Shown here piece after piece: positions 41,414 through 50,701 of a stretch of DNA of 50,817 bases (the stretch's first letter is position 1; each line of letters starts with the position of its first letter). Made by a program: the position numbers and the translations under genes. Under the pieces are notes generated by a model. The model made no database searches. It was not told the origin of the DNA and was given only the letters and a program-made list of their open reading frames with translations. Origin of the DNA: Maribacter arenosus (GTDB lineage: Bacteria; Bacteroidota; Bacteroidia; Flavobacteriales; Flavobacteriaceae); NCBI RefSeq assembly GCF_014610845.1, contig NZ_JABTCG010000011.1, positions 1-50,817 of the forward strand, given 5' to 3'.

Positions 41414-42505
41414 TTATTTGGCCTTTCTTGTTTGTTTCAATATATTGGAATTCAAGTGAAACAGTTCATCAAAGTACCGTTTCTTTTGCAGGGAGATAAA
41501 CCCTAAGCCCAGAAATTGTATAGCCGCCACAAAGATGAAACCACCTATTAAAAAAGCGTGGGGACGTTTGTTATAGGCAGCGGCCACAGCTTCAGAAAAA
41601 AGGTCGTCAAAAAATTCACCGGTTACCTGAATCTCGGGGTATATCGTAAATACGTGATAAAATATCCAGACAATCATATATAAAGACGCAATTAATAATA
41701 GCAACCCAAGTATCATAAAAAATCCATACGGCCTAAAGATAAAGCTCGACATCAAACCGTTAAGAATTCCCTTGAAGACCTTAACACTGGATGTTCTATT
41801 TGCTCCATACGCCAATTGGAAAGTCCAATCCAGATTCGCAGGAACCTCAATGATTCGACCTCTTAGGATATGGGTTTTTTGAATTATTTCGGGATTTATG
41901 GAATAGGTGCTGGTCTTTAGGTTTAAGTTATCCAGAAATTCCTTTTTATAAGCCCGTGCCATCCCTGTAAAGCTGTGTATATCTATTCCCGAGGTCCATC
42001 GCATAATCTTGTTAAGGACCTTACTCAAAAGTAACCGATGAAAAGGTATATTGGTCGTTTTACCACCTTTCATATAGGGTGAAGCAATTACTATATCTGC
42101 GTCTTGGTCAATGGCTGCGTCCATTAGTTTTTCAACATTATCCGGCCCAAAACTCAGATCGATATCAAGAACCACAATATATTCTCCCTTCGCGTGTTTG
42201 AAACCGTTACGTAACGCTCCCCCTAAATTCTGATTCACCTTGTTATGATAGACTGTAATATTAGGTAGTGTTTGAGCTAACTCTTCGGCAATTCTTGCGG
42301 TTTCATCCTTGCTACCATCATTTACAATTAGAATATCCCAATTAAACCTTTCAGTCAGGCCATTCATGTGAGCGCAGAGAATATTTAGACTATCAGTTAT
42401 AATCGCGGCTTCATTATAAGCCGGTAAAAGAATTGTAACAGAAGGTCTCGCCTTTGGGTTCTCAGATTGAGACATCTTTTCGAGTGGTTTATACTGTGTT
42501 TCCAT
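41414..42505 (-). CDS. GT2 polyprenyl-phosphate sugar transferase
   Basis: 363 residues. The GT-A domain has SVTILLPAYNEAAIITDSL, DILIVNDGSKDETA and VVLDIDLSFGPDNV, plus SFTGMARAYKKEF, as in dolichol-phosphate mannosyl/glucosyl transferases. Two C-terminal membrane helices (about 255-285 and 320-340) anchor it. It probably charges polyprenyl phosphate with the sugar used by the GT39-like protein. Confidence 0.88.
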   Translation of the reverse strand: METQYKPLEKMSQSENPKARPSVTILLPAYNEAAIITDSLNILCAHMNGLTERFNWDILIVNDGSKDETARIAEELAQTLPNITVYHNKVNQNLGGALRNGFKHAKGEYIVVLDIDLSFGPDNVEKLMDAAIDQDADIVIASPYMKGGKTTNIPFHRLLLSKVLNKIMRWTSGIDIHSFTGMARAYKKEFLDNLNLKTSTYSINPEIIQKTHILRGRIIEVPANLDWTFQLAYGANRTSSVKVFKGILNGLMSSFIFRPYGFFMILGLLLLIASLYMIVWIFYHVFTIYPEIQVTGEFFDDLFSEAVAAAYNKRPHAFLIGGFIFVAAIQFLGLGFISLQKKRYFDELFHLNSNILKQTRKAK

Positions 42506-42577
42506 ATATTTAGTTATAATTGCTTATTCTGTCTTCTTGCTACTTTACAAATCTTTTTCAAAGCACACTTTATGCTT

Positions 42578-43549
42578 TCAATATACATCGGTAATTCTAT
42601 TGTTATTGATTTTATTCTTATCATATATGCCCGAAGCATATTCTTCTAGGGTTACCAAAGTAAAATGCTTCGCGAAAATGTTGATTACCTTCTTGAAAAT
42701 CACAGACTTCTCATTACTGGGAATCTGCATTCCTGGAAAAAACTCCATACCAGTAACCATGTCGCTTCCTAAAAGATCTGTGGGATGTATTAAAAAAATG
42801 GGGGACGTTCTCGTGAGCTTACAAAGATATATTGCGCATTTCAAATATAAAAACATTAATTGTTTCGAAATTGAACTGAGATACGTCAAATAGGTTAGGT
42901 GGATCGGAATCCTAAAAAAGGGCATTGTGGTCACCGGAATTTCCAACAACCTTTTGTTATTCTTCAACTTCCAGAAATATGGCCTTAACTTCATGAATCC
43001 ATCAGAAAATTTTCCAAAGAGTTCTTTTCTTTCCCTTTTTTGGGCTACAGTTAAATTGGAAGTTCTGAAATAATACATTCTAGCCAATGGCCCTATAATC
43101 GTCGGGAAAGTAGATGAATCATAAGTGTATCCCTTCTTTTCCAACACCTCAAACAACGTTTCACTCCAAGTAAAGCCTGGTCCACGAAATCCTTTGGGTT
43201 CCCGACCACTCACTGCTTTGAGAATAGTATGGGCCCTATCAACTTCTTCTTCCAATTCTTCTCTTGTATATAGGTGAAGAAAGGTCTCGTGTTTAAAGGA
43301 ATGATTGGCTATTTCGTGACCTGCATCGGCAATCATTCTTATATACTTATGATTGTGTTCAAAAGTGGCATCCTGACCCACAATGAAAAATGTCAGTTTC
43401 AGGTCTAATTCTTCTAATAGTTTTAAGATATAAGGAACAAAAATGTCTAGATAAGATGGGTACTCCTCCCAGCCTTTCGCACCGTTATTCTTCATGTATG
43501 ACCACTTGTTATCAAGATCAAGGGAAAGGCTTGCTGTTGGTTTACTCAT
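42578..43549 (-). CDS. Polysaccharide deacetylase (NodB-like)
   Basis: 323 residues. NodB fold with SLDLDNKW (D11, D13, in place of the usual TFDDG), HSFKHETF (H83, H87, the metal HxxxH) and FRGPGFTW (R122 region). No signal peptide, so it may act on lipid-linked sugars in the cytoplasm. The ATG lies four bases after the oxidoreductase stop, indicating co-translation. Confidence 0.87.
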   Translation of the reverse strand: MSKPTASLSLDLDNKWSYMKNNGAKGWEEYPSYLDIFVPYILKLLEELDLKLTFFIVGQDATFEHNHKYIRMIADAGHEIANHSFKHETFLHLYTREELEEEVDRAHTILKAVSGREPKGFRGPGFTWSETLFEVLEKKGYTYDSSTFPTIIGPLARMYYFRTSNLTVAQKRERKELFGKFSDGFMKLRPYFWKLKNNKRLLEIPVTTMPFFRIPIHLTYLTYLSSISKQLMFLYLKCAIYLCKLTRTSPIFLIHPTDLLGSDMVTGMEFFPGMQIPSNEKSVIFKKVINIFAKHFTLVTLEEYASGIYDKNKINNNRITDVY

Positions 43550-43553
43550 ATTC

Positions 43554-45119
43554 CTATACGGTATTGGTTTTTGCCTTCGTTTTTAATTCAACAGCAAACT
43601 GTTCCATAAACGAATTTACATGGGTTATAACGCGATTGTTATTTACCGAATCACTTACAAATTGAGAAGTATTTAGCACAAAGAAGTCAGGGTGTTTTGT
43701 GATTATTTCAGGAATTATCGTCGAGTAATTCAATACCTGCAACGGCTGCACTTTATATGCCCTATTAATGTGCGCGGCGACTAAATCCCCATCATTAAGC
43801 TCAGGATAAAGGTCCCGGACCCCTTTCATAAATATTTCTTCTATGGTTTCATCGGGCATACTCCAATACGTATGATCTGCGGGAATATACTTCGGAAAAA
43901 AGGTAATGTACTCCCCAGCGGTCTGCTCCGGATCTACTAAAGAGCTGATGCCAATCACTCCGGTAAAGGGGGAATTCACATCACCCATATTCAATACGTA
44001 AAAAGGCGTAAGGGGCTTTTTTGTCACCAATGCCAAACAAACTACGCCGAGATATTCAATGGCCTGATCGTTTTTTACGATTTCACAAAATTCAGGAGAA
44101 GTTACATTTTCCAGAACATTAAGAGGCGCGGTGAAGATTACCTTGTCAAAATGTTCGACCTTATCATCATATTTCACTTCAATGCCACCTCCATCCAACG
44201 GTCTGATACTTTTTACTGAGGTGTTTTTAAGGATACTTGAGTTATTTTTTATAAGCTCTTTTTCCAAACGATCAAAGACTGTTTTATACCCTCCCGAAAC
44301 ATATCCCATAAAGTCTTTTTCCACCGGATGTTCCCGTGCTTTGAATAACCTACGGATGTACGTCCAGATAAAAACAGCTGACACTCGTTTATAGTTTTCA
44401 CCAAGTTTGGCCAATAATAAAGGCTCCCAGAATTTATTGAAATTTTTCTTGCCACCCATCTGTATCAACCAATCCTTGACCGTGACCCCTTCAAGCTTTT
44501 TCCAATTGCTGATTCTACCCCCATAAAAGATGGTGAATACAAGTCTAATTTTATCCCAAATATTTAAAAGCGGAAATAACAAAAATTCCTTGGGGCTGTT
44601 CAGGGAATAGAATGATTTATTTACATAATACCCTGTAAAGGAGCGACTCCAATTTAAACTATCTCCCAAGCCGATATCAGTGATCAGGTTAATTAAACTA
44701 CCATCGGTCGGTACGATCACATGGTAAAACTTATCCCAGGTAAAGTTGCCGTAATTGTAGTGTGTAGATAAACCGCCCAACTGCGAATCGCGTTCAAACA
44801 CTTTTACAGAAGCATTCAACTCTGAAATTCTAAAGGCAAGCGCCATTCCCATTAATCCTCCACCAATTATCCCTATTTTCATATTTCCCGACTGTGTCAG
44901 AGGGTCATTTTGAAGCTCGTCGATTGTAATATCCGACCCATTTTGCACATTCTTTTTTGCATGTGCGCCTTGGTAGTTCCCGGACTTTGTAGATTTTGTA
45001 AACTGTTTCATTTCATCTTGAGCGCCTTGTGTAATTCCTTTTGTAGCTGCACATTCAATTTTGAGTTGCGCTTTATCTAAATCAGTATAATGTTCAGCAA
45101 AATATTTAATAATCTGCAA
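43554..45119 (-). CDS. FAD/NAD(P)-dependent oxidoreductase, amine-oxidase-like
   Basis: A dinucleotide-binding motif KIGIIGGGLMGMALAF starts the recognisable domain, followed by FERDSQLGGLSTHYNYGNFTWDKFYHVI and VIFTAPLNVLENV. This is the amine oxidase/UDP-galactopyranose mutase-like group found in cell-surface polysaccharide operons. The open frame extends 79 residues upstream of that motif (MQIIKYFAEHYTDLD...), which is unusual because these proteins normally begin at the Rossmann fold. Start at 44882 (MKIGIIGGG) is the alternative and I think slightly more likely functionally. First gene of its operon. Confidence 0.82.
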   Translation of the reverse strand: MQIIKYFAEHYTDLDKAQLKIECAATKGITQGAQDEMKQFTKSTKSGNYQGAHAKKNVQNGSDITIDELQNDPLTQSGNMKIGIIGGGLMGMALAFRISELNASVKVFERDSQLGGLSTHYNYGNFTWDKFYHVIVPTDGSLINLITDIGLGDSLNWSRSFTGYYVNKSFYSLNSPKEFLLFPLLNIWDKIRLVFTIFYGGRISNWKKLEGVTVKDWLIQMGGKKNFNKFWEPLLLAKLGENYKRVSAVFIWTYIRRLFKAREHPVEKDFMGYVSGGYKTVFDRLEKELIKNNSSILKNTSVKSIRPLDGGGIEVKYDDKVEHFDKVIFTAPLNVLENVTSPEFCEIVKNDQAIEYLGVVCLALVTKKPLTPFYVLNMGDVNSPFTGVIGISSLVDPEQTAGEYITFFPKYIPADHTYWSMPDETIEEIFMKGVRDLYPELNDGDLVAAHINRAYKVQPLQVLNYSTIIPEIITKHPDFFVLNTSQFVSDSVNNNRVITHVNSFMEQFAVELKTKAKTNTV

Positions 45120-45626
45120 TCCTTGTCTTGAATCGTATTAGAATTTTTCAAGAATCGAAATTAACCTCGTAGTTATGATAATTGAAAAAAACTAGATTAA
45201 AGACTCAAATATCGTTTATAATACTTTGGACTGGAAGAAGCCTAATTAATATTCTTTTCGCAAGTACAAATAAACGAAAAAAGACACTCAAAAGAACGGC
45301 ACTATTATCATTTATTCGTTACCTATTTCTTTGCCTTATGGAATTATATGGATAATCCATTTTTTGATTGAAATCAATGACTATACTACCAGGTACGATG
45401 CTCTAAACGTTTGGCTCGATATTCTTCCCATAACATACATCCCTTACGGTAAAAAAATTTATTAGATTATTATTTGTTGCCATTCGGATTAATTAGCACG
45501 GGAATAATAGCCGAATCTAAAAATATAGAGTTAATGATTACTAATTACAACAAAGGCGAAAGCTTTGGTTTTTTTGTTTCTTTTAAGTCCTATACTTTCC
45601 ATATTTGGCTACCTTTATACACCATT
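45120..45626. other. Gene-free divergent intergenic region
   Basis: About 500 AT-rich bases between the divergently transcribed oxidoreductase and SanA-like genes, expected to hold both promoters. A 5-bp hairpin CAAAG/CTTTG (45551-45567) followed by seven T resembles the tRNA-type terminator at 18377. No other structure is evident. Confidence 0.4.
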
Positions 45627-46277
45627 ATGCGCAAACAGTTCAACAAGAGAAAGTTTATCAAAAGGGTTGGCATCCTCCTTATACTTGGTCTACTGTTTAC
45701 CTTCATCTGTAATCTATTGATAGAGTTAGGGGCCAAGGGTAAAACCTACTCTTCTATTAACGAAATTCCAAAAAACCGGGTCGGTTTGGTTCTGGGCACT
45801 GCCAAAAAAATTGTGGGAGGACAACCCAATCCCTACTATTCAAATCGAATAAAAGCCACCGTAGAACTTTTTGAGGCCCATAAAATAGATTTTGTACTTG
45901 TCAGTGGTGATAACGGTAGTATCTACTACAACGAACCTACGACCATTCAAAAGGATCTCATCGCCCATGGAATTCCCCAAGAGCGTATTTATTTGGATTA
46001 TGCAGGCTTCAGAACTTTGGATTCCATGGTACGGGCCAATGTTGTTTTTGGCCTGGACAGCGTTACGGTGATTTCACAGAAATTCCATAATGAACGCGCC
46101 ATCTATATTGCCAACCAGAAAGGTTTACATGCTATCGGTTACAATGCCCGGGATATCTCGGGACAGGAAGGCTTCAAAGTGCAATTGAGGGAATATTTTG
46201 CACGGGTAAAAGTATTTGTTGATTTAGTCCTAAAAACCGAACCCAAATTCTACGGCAACCCTATAGAAATAAAATAA
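45627..46277 (+). CDS. SanA/DUF218-family membrane protein
   Basis: 216 residues from MRKQFNKRKFIKRVGILLILGLLF, a basic N-terminus and one membrane helix. The DUF218 domain has VGLVLGTAKKIVGGQPNPYYSNRI, FVLVSGDNGSIYYNEP, GIPQERIYLDYAGFRTLDSMVRA and VTVISQKFHNERAIYIA. SanA relatives affect envelope permeability to vancomycin in enterics; the reaction is unknown. The longer frame from 45474 reads through the T-rich hairpin and is rejected. Confidence 0.9.
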   Translation: MRKQFNKRKFIKRVGILLILGLLFTFICNLLIELGAKGKTYSSINEIPKNRVGLVLGTAKKIVGGQPNPYYSNRIKATVELFEAHKIDFVLVSGDNGSIYYNEPTTIQKDLIAHGIPQERIYLDYAGFRTLDSMVRANVVFGLDSVTVISQKFHNERAIYIANQKGLHAIGYNARDISGQEGFKVQLREYFARVKVFVDLVLKTEPKFYGNPIEIK

Positions 46278-46330
46278 CAACGTATACAACTCGATCAAAA
46301 AGTTTATTTTAGGGAGGTTATTAGCGTATT

Positions 46331-47587
46331 ATGTCAAAACTCAGAATACTCATCAAAAATCTAGGCCCTGGTCTTTTGTTCGCGAGTATGGCTATAGGTA
46401 CTTCCCATTTAGTGCTATCCACTAAAGCAGGTGCCCAATATGGTTGGATCATGGTCATTCCAATCGTTTTGGCCAATGTTTTTAAGTACCCCTTTTTTGA
46501 ATTCGGGGTACGCTACACCAATATTACCAACAAAACATTGATTGAAGGTTATTTAAATCGCGGCAAGGGCTATCTATGGTTTTATGCTGCGATTACACTC
46601 GTTACTACCTTTACTATTTTGGCTGCATTGTACACGGTAACAGCTGGACTCTTTATCAACCTTTTTGAACTATCGGGTGTTTCGATAAGTTTAGTGGCTT
46701 TGGGTTTGTTTGCTTTTATCAGCTCCTTGTTGATTATTGGAAAGTACCGTTTTCTGGAGAACTCCCTTAAGTTTGTTGTGAGCATTCTGTTCATTGCCCT
46801 TATCGTTACGACCGCACTAGTGATTTTTAAAGGTCGGGTGGAAGAGATCACCAACTTTACCCCGACCCCCATTTTCAATGAGGTAGGTGTATTATTTTTA
46901 ATAGGATTGATGGGATGGATGCCTACTACCGTGGAAGCATCTAGTTGGGTAAGTCTTTGGAGTATCGAAAAATGGAATACGGAGGGCAGTAAGCCTACGC
47001 TTCGCGAGTCATTGCAAGAATTCAATATAGGATATATAATGACCGGCATTCTTGCCGTTTTCTTTATGATTATAGGGTGGATGACCCTTTATGGAACCAA
47101 CACGGAACTTAGTGGAAATGCGGTCACTTTTGCGGACCAAGTTGTTCGACTTTTCACCGCCCATATTGGACCTTGGGCTTACATTTTTATAGCCATTGCT
47201 GCCTTTGCCACCATGTTGAGCACCTGCATGACCGCTCATGATGCCATTACCCGTGTAAGTCTTGATATCATCGACCTGCTTTATCCAAAAGTCAAATTGA
47301 CAGGGCAAAAAGGATTTTTTGCCTTAGGTGTCCTCATTTTGGCCGTGATAAACTTTGTGGTCATCACCACGTTCAGTGCAAATATGGGCCTCTTGGTAGC
47401 GCTGGCTACTTTTGTTTCATTTGTTGTTGCCCCTATCATCGGCTTTATGAATCTGAAAAACGTCTTGGGGGGTGAAATACCAAAAGAATTGCGACCTAAA
47501 AAACCATTACAGGTACTTACCTATGCAGGAATTGTTTTTCTTGCATTTTTCTCTATTTACTACTTCTGGATCGTTTTGTTCAAATGA
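46331..47587 (+). CDS. Nramp-related divergent membrane transporter
   Basis: 418 residues with 11 predicted membrane segments. The N-terminus GPGLLFASMAIGTSHLVLSTKAGAQYGW and overall pattern fit the Nramp superfamily. The canonical metal-binding DPGN in helix 1 is not present (AIGTSH occupies that place), and the helix 6 MPHN motif is replaced by WMPTTVEAS. The transported ion is therefore uncertain; manganese/iron should not be assumed. 53 bases after the SanA-like gene. Confidence 0.82.
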   Translation: MSKLRILIKNLGPGLLFASMAIGTSHLVLSTKAGAQYGWIMVIPIVLANVFKYPFFEFGVRYTNITNKTLIEGYLNRGKGYLWFYAAITLVTTFTILAALYTVTAGLFINLFELSGVSISLVALGLFAFISSLLIIGKYRFLENSLKFVVSILFIALIVTTALVIFKGRVEEITNFTPTPIFNEVGVLFLIGLMGWMPTTVEASSWVSLWSIEKWNTEGSKPTLRESLQEFNIGYIMTGILAVFFMIIGWMTLYGTNTELSGNAVTFADQVVRLFTAHIGPWAYIFIAIAAFATMLSTCMTAHDAITRVSLDIIDLLYPKVKLTGQKGFFALGVLILAVINFVVITTFSANMGLLVALATFVSFVVAPIIGFMNLKNVLGGEIPKELRPKKPLQVLTYAGIVFLAFFSIYYFWIVLFK

Positions 47588-47620
47588 ATTTAAAAGGTTG
47601 TAACAGGTTTTATCAAAGAC

Positions 47621-49546
47621 CTATAATTCTTCAGAATTGGCAATAACGATAAGGGTACGGTCATTTTGCCTATGCAAGAAATCAAGACAATATACCCCAT
47701 CTGCACAATTGTTGGTCAATTTTTCTTCACCATAACCAATCGAAGCCACTATATTTGTCGATATTACACCGTTTTGCAGTAGATATTGTTTGATAGCATC
47801 AGAACGATTCTGGGAGAGCTTTTGATTACTTGCCTTTGAACCTTTGCTATTCGTGTGCGTCTCGATGATTAACTTTAATTGCGGAAATCTTTGAACGGCA
47901 TCGACCACCTTGTCCAACTCAGTCTGAATCGTTGGGGTTATATTATCCTTTCCAGTATCAAAATAGAAATTTTGAAGTTTTATAACGGGTTTCCCCTCTT
48001 TTTCCGTAAGTAAATCATCGATAAATGATAGGCCGAGGTTTAAATTCGATTGCTGCACATTTTCTAACTCCTTTTCCGTATAACTGGCCGTAAAAACAGA
48101 ATGTCGCTCTTTCGTTGCTTGGACCGTTACTTCCTCTTGCCATGGAATTTCTATCCTGAAATTACCATTTTCATCAGTGTAGGTCTCTTTTAAGACATTG
48201 CCTTCCTTGTCGATTAATCTAACTTGTGATTTAGCAATACCGTCGTTGGAATTTAGGTTCACAACACGGCCTTTCATAGTTAAGGTTTTTAAGCCAACCC
48301 CGTTTTTAACCTTAATGCCATAAATATCATCATTGCCCTTACCACCGCCCCGATTCGATGAAAAATATCCTAAAAGTCCGTCTGATCCGTTTTCCCTGAG
48401 TACTAGGCTAAAGTCATCAGAAGTCGAGTTTATGCTTTTACCGAGATTTATTGGGATACCAAAAGACCCATCGGTGTGCATATTCGCCTTGTACATATCC
48501 ATACCCCCAAGCCCATAAAAAATATCGGATGAAAAATAAAGACTATTATCAAAAATAAATGGCGCTATCTCATTCCCAGGAGAGTTCACCCTTGGTCCAA
48601 GATTAGTAGGTTCTGACATTATCTGCCCATTATTCGTATACACATAATACAAATCTGTTCCCCCATAACTATCCTCAAAACTTGCGGCGAAATAAAGCTT
48701 GGACGATGCTGCATCATAAAATGGATAATAAAATGAAGTACTTAGGTCTTTAAGCAAAAAAGTTAAGTTCCCTTTCATATCGGACATGGCAATGGCCAGT
48801 GCATTCTTACCCTTATCGTCAAATAAAAGCTCGCCTTCCCAAGTATTGGAAAGTACATAGAACAATTTACCTAGTTCCTTTGAAAAAAATGGGGTTGCCT
48901 TATGAAATTTAGATTCGGCAATCGCGGTAAAAGGATTTACACTTCTAACATTACCATCCTCACTGATACGGCCTTCATAAATATCCAAATAAGATTCGCC
49001 TGAAGGTTCATAGGTCTTTTTATTGCTCTTAGCCCTACCGCTACTAAAAAGGAGCTTGTCATTATAAAACCCGGGGGCAAAGTCCGCTTGTGGGCTATTC
49101 CCATTCAAATTAAAGATCTCCATTTCTGAATTGTCCTGATCTCCTGAAAGTAACTCCTCGTTAAACTCAGCATTCTCTAACAGCTCATTTGAAAATGATC
49201 CCCGCTTTGAGTTCAAAAAAGCTTTTACCCGTTCATTTGAAGCTGTTTTTGAAAGGCTCTGTAACATTTTATTAAAGCGATTACTAGACATTACCGTGTC
49301 TTTCTTATGTACATCCAAGTAAACTTCAGAGGCCTTTTTATAATCCCCGATATTGTAATAGGAATCTGCCAAATTTAATAGTTGGCTATTTTTTAAAGGT
49401 GCTTTTGTCATTTCCCTTTGATATTCCACAATCGCATTTTTATAATCGTACCCATAAAAGAAAATATCAGCCTTCGACTTTTTTTCTTGGGCGAAAGTTG
49501 TCGCTAAGATCATAAAACAGCATACTAGTAAAGCCTTTGTTTTCAT
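47621..49546 (-). CDS. OmpA-family protein with TPR and PD40 beta-propeller
   Basis: 641 residues with a signal peptide (MKTKALLVCCFMILATTFAQ). Then TPR-like helices (about 30-110), PD40/WD40-like propeller repeats (ADFAPGFYNDKLLFSS, NEIAPFIFDNSLYFSSD, DDFSLVLRENGSDGLLGYFSSNR), a carboxypeptidase-regulatory-like Ig domain (MKGRVVNLNSNDGIAKS), and a C-terminal OmpA domain (FYFDTGKDNITPTIQTELDKVV, ETHTNSKGSKASNQKLSQNRSDAIKQYL) for peptidoglycan binding. The same architecture accompanies PorP/SprF genes in Bacteroidota and is linked to type IX secretion or cell-surface adhesins. Confidence 0.93.
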   Translation of the reverse strand: MKTKALLVCCFMILATTFAQEKKSKADIFFYGYDYKNAIVEYQREMTKAPLKNSQLLNLADSYYNIGDYKKASEVYLDVHKKDTVMSSNRFNKMLQSLSKTASNERVKAFLNSKRGSFSNELLENAEFNEELLSGDQDNSEMEIFNLNGNSPQADFAPGFYNDKLLFSSGRAKSNKKTYEPSGESYLDIYEGRISEDGNVRSVNPFTAIAESKFHKATPFFSKELGKLFYVLSNTWEGELLFDDKGKNALAIAMSDMKGNLTFLLKDLSTSFYYPFYDAASSKLYFAASFEDSYGGTDLYYVYTNNGQIMSEPTNLGPRVNSPGNEIAPFIFDNSLYFSSDIFYGLGGMDMYKANMHTDGSFGIPINLGKSINSTSDDFSLVLRENGSDGLLGYFSSNRGGGKGNDDIYGIKVKNGVGLKTLTMKGRVVNLNSNDGIAKSQVRLIDKEGNVLKETYTDENGNFRIEIPWQEEVTVQATKERHSVFTASYTEKELENVQQSNLNLGLSFIDDLLTEKEGKPVIKLQNFYFDTGKDNITPTIQTELDKVVDAVQRFPQLKLIIETHTNSKGSKASNQKLSQNRSDAIKQYLLQNGVISTNIVASIGYGEEKLTNNCADGVYCLDFLHRQNDRTLIVIANSEEL

Positions 49547-49704
49547 CTATTATAAAATTTTGTATAATTCTGAAAATGAGTATAATAAAATTTTATGCAT
49601 CGATCAACCGCTTCGCTTGCGCATAAAAAATTTAATTATTTCAGTTGATAAGCAAAAAATTAATTTTGTTTATGCTCATTTCATTTTAATGTATTCATTC
49701 ATTT

Positions 49705-50694
49705 TTAAAAGAACCTTGGCGTATCGATTTGCTTAGGCTTCCCTTTAGCATTCTTGGTTTTGGGTTGTCTGTTGCGATCTCCGCCCTTTCCAAGATAAAA
49801 CTTAAGTATTATCTCATGGGAGCCATTGTTAAACTCCCCTAAACCATTGGTATTGTAATCGTAAGAGTACCCTATAAAGGTACTACTGGAAATCTGGAAA
49901 CCTGCCAAGCCACTCAGGGCATTATCAAGCCTATAGGAAGCCCCTAAAGTAAGTACGTCATTTATGAGGAAGTTGGAGGACACATTCAGATTCACCGGGG
50001 CGCCTTGCAAGTAGTTTACCATAAAGGCCGGTTTAAGTTTCAAACCTTCCTTCAAGTCGAAAACATAGCCCCCGATAAAATTGAACTGCACCTTATCTTC
50101 AACCACAACTGCTACTTCATCGTTATAAATGCCATTGGTGAGGAAATTCGGAATCGATAGACCCACATACCAATTATCGGAATATAAAAAAGTACCTGCC
50201 CCAATGGTGGGGTAAAATTTATTCACGGTTTGTTCATTGAGTAAAGGTTCATTCTCTACTTCAAAATTGCCTTTGGTAAAATCAACCGCTAAAAATGATC
50301 CCCCTACATCCAACCCGAACGAAAGCTTGGTGTCATCGGAGACATTGACCTGATATGAGTAGGCTAGGTCTACATAGGTTTGCGTAAAAGGCCCCAATTG
50401 ATCATTGACCACATTGAATCCCATACCCACTTTTTCATTGGCAAAGGGAACATTAACGCCAAACCTAAAGGTTCTAGGCGCTCCTGGGATGTCTAGCCAT
50501 TGTGCGCGATACAACCCGGCAATTTCGGGGGTTTCAACCGTACCTACATAGGCCGGGTTGAAACTACCAATATTGTACATATACTGGGTATATTGGGGTT
50601 CTTTTTGCCCGAACATCGCAGTGGAGAACAATAATACCAATGCGGCAACAAAAAGCGTTGAATTATATCTAATATTATGGATTCTATATTTCAT
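49705..50694 (-). CDS. PorP/SprF-family type IX secretion membrane protein
   Basis: 329 residues. Signal peptide (SALFVAALVLLFSTAMFGQ), then QYTQYMYNIGSFNPAYVGT, the signature opening of PorP/SprF proteins, and a beta-barrel-like body ending FIGYSYDYNTNGLG and HEIILKFYLG. The family helps attach or secrete a partner protein encoded next to it. The stop of the upstream T9SS substrate (50702) is eight bases before this start, so partner, PorP/SprF-like and OmpA/PD40 proteins form one unit. Confidence 0.93.
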   Translation of the reverse strand: MKYRIHNIRYNSTLFVAALVLLFSTAMFGQKEPQYTQYMYNIGSFNPAYVGTVETPEIAGLYRAQWLDIPGAPRTFRFGVNVPFANEKVGMGFNVVNDQLGPFTQTYVDLAYSYQVNVSDDTKLSFGLDVGGSFLAVDFTKGNFEVENEPLLNEQTVNKFYPTIGAGTFLYSDNWYVGLSIPNFLTNGIYNDEVAVVVEDKVQFNFIGGYVFDLKEGLKLKPAFMVNYLQGAPVNLNVSSNFLINDVLTLGASYRLDNALSGLAGFQISSSTFIGYSYDYNTNGLGEFNNGSHEIILKFYLGKGGDRNRQPKTKNAKGKPKQIDTPRFF

Positions 50695-50701
50695 TATCTT
50701 A

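Noticed and set aside
45474-45626. 51-codon N-terminal extension of the SanA-like protein
   Set aside because: It reads through a T-rich hairpin, and the ATG at 45627 begins a normal basic N-terminus and membrane helix.
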